This document shows positions 63,012-64,000 of a DNA stretch of 64,000 bases, piece after piece (position 1 is the stretch's first letter; each line of letters begins with the position of its first letter). This stretch comes from Nematostella vectensis (lineage: Eukaryota; Cnidaria; Anthozoa; Actiniaria; Edwardsiidae): contig NC_064037.1 in NCBI RefSeq assembly GCF_932526225.1, positions 13,963,703 through 14,027,702 of the forward strand, in the 5' to 3' direction. The translations under genes and the position numbers were made by a program. The notes beneath the pieces are model-generated. The model saw only the letters and a program-made list of their open reading frames with translations, made no database searches and was not told the DNA's origin.

Positions 63012-63903
63012 ATGTTCACTCTTCTTTCCGGCTTATGGAAATACTTATTCCAAAAAGATGAATACTTCATTCTTATCCTGGGTCTCGATAACGCCGGGAA
63101 AACGGTGAGTAGTCGCTGCTTAATGGCGGTTTTTGCACAATTTTTTAGTACGTCGGTGAAAAGAAGGGTTTGTATAAACGTTGTATAAAACACAGTTAAG
63201 GCCCTCCTACATCGGGGACGGAAAATTGTGATTATAATCGCCATCGGCGGTCGTTGCCTTGGAAAATAGTTCTTTAAAACAACCCGTGGCTCAAACAATA
63301 GACGTTGCTTATAAGAGCTTAATTCAATTAAAGGTGTTGCTTTTGTGTGCTTAAAAACAATGGAAAAGTCCTGCTAATGATCTTCAAACCTGTCAACTAA
63401 TGAAGCTTGTCACATCAGTGAGGCTGTCACATAAGAGAGCTTACCACTTGCAAAGTCCTTATGCTGATCAGTCAGGGATTTGAAATTGGAATTGTCCAGG
63501 GTGGTAAAGGGTATTTTTGTGAAACAAGATTTGGCCATTTTTGACTGTCGAGAATCGTGAAATTGTTCGTTTCGACGTCCGTGAAACAGACTTTAAAACT
63601 AAGGAAACAAGTCCAAATCTTTACCCTCCAAGTCAGATATAAATACATGTGTATGGCCTCATTTTATGAAGATTTATGCTTGTGTACCCCTCTCCCCCTT
63701 TGCAATGCTGGCTATGTATCTATAAGGCATAGAAATGATGTTTACAAGGCATGTGGGAGTTTTATGGTCATAACCTTTCTTCTAAGCTTTATGGACAAGT
63801 TTTGTTTGCTTTCAGACCCTTCTTGAACAGATCAAAAGGAAATTCTGTAAGACCTACAATGGGATACCATTTGAGAAAATCACTACAACTGTAGGTTTGA
63901 ATA
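63012..63903 (+). CDS. ARFRP1: ARFRP1 small GTPase, first two exons (gene continues beyond right edge)
   Basis: An ARF-family GTPase of the trans-Golgi that recruits ARL1 and golgins. Exon 63012-63104 encodes MFTLLSGLWKYLFQKDEY and the P-loop ILILGLDNAGKT. Exon 63816-63903 continues LLEQIKRKFCKTYNGIPFEK and ITTTVGLN. Phase 0 at the first junction. The divergence from ARF itself (YLFQKDEY in place of an N-terminal myristoylation glycine, and the longer insert before ITTTVG) matches ARFRP1. About one third of a roughly 200-residue protein is present. Confidence 0.95.
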
Positions 63904-64000
63904 GTAAGTATTGCCCTATTCTATTGTGGTACCTATGTAGATCTGAATAGTAAGTACTGCCCTATCCTATTGTGGTACCTATGTAGGTCTGAATAGTAAG
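63885..64000 (+). repeat. 46-bp tandem array carrying copies of the ARFRP1 exon 2 end and donor
   Basis: The exon ends GTAGGTTTGAATA followed by GTAAGTATTGCCCTATT. Two further copies, GTAGATCTGAATAGTAAGTA and GTAGGTCTGAATAGTAAG, follow at 46-bp spacing. The array runs off the window edge. Confidence 0.9.

Overview
This is animal nuclear DNA. It is AT-rich and gene-dense, with many short exons joined by GT-AG introns and with intron positions that keep clean reading phases. The genes are metazoan housekeeping and chromatin genes (GCN1, NUP88, two L3MBTL-type MBT-repeat genes, ARFRP1). The repeats (TTAA-flanked DNA transposons, MITEs, a tRNA-derived SINE and large intronic minisatellites) suggest an early-branching metazoan. 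A cnidarian such as a sea anemone is my best guess, but this is inference and no species was identified.

Layout. (1) 194-11981, minus: the 5' part of GCN1; 19 exons can be reconstructed (about 683 residues) and the gene continues past the left edge. (2) 11982-12085: a 104-bp divergent promoter with ATGGCGG-type motifs at both start codons. (3) 12086-26883, plus: complete NUP88, 16 exons, 739 codons. (4) 28232-38694, minus: L3MBTL-like copy A, 16 exons, 971 codons, tail-to-tail with NUP88. (5) 38695-51938: a gene-poor spacer holding two MITEs and a complete 3.2-kb TTAA-flanked transposon with an apparently intact two-exon transposase. (6) 51939-61778, plus: L3MBTL-like copy B, 16 exons, 1168 codons, head-to-head with copy A. 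(7) 63012-63903, plus: the first two exons of ARFRP1, which runs off the right edge. The summed exon lengths of NUP88, copy A and copy B are all divisible by three, which supports the hand-made models.

The most striking pattern is that at least eight intronic tandem arrays abut an exon. Their repeat unit is the exon edge itself: either exon end plus 5' splice site plus a little intron, or intron end plus 3' splice site plus exon start. They occur in NUP88 (exons 5, 9, 12, 14, 15), L3MBTL A (C2HC exon), L3MBTL B (MBT3 exon) and ARFRP1 (exon 2). Up to about 25 decoy splice sites result per intron.

The second notable signal is patchy near-identity between the two inverted L3MBTL copies. There is an 89-bp identical block inside MBT1, about 97 percent identity across MBT2, and a similar block in the first C2HC finger, while neighbouring exons such as SAM and FCS are strongly diverged. 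This is the signature of gene conversion between inverted paralogues.

The proteins do not form one pathway. GCN1 senses stalled or colliding ribosomes, NUP88 is a nuclear-pore component, the L3MBTL proteins are methyl-lysine readers that compact chromatin, and ARFRP1 is a Golgi small GTPase.
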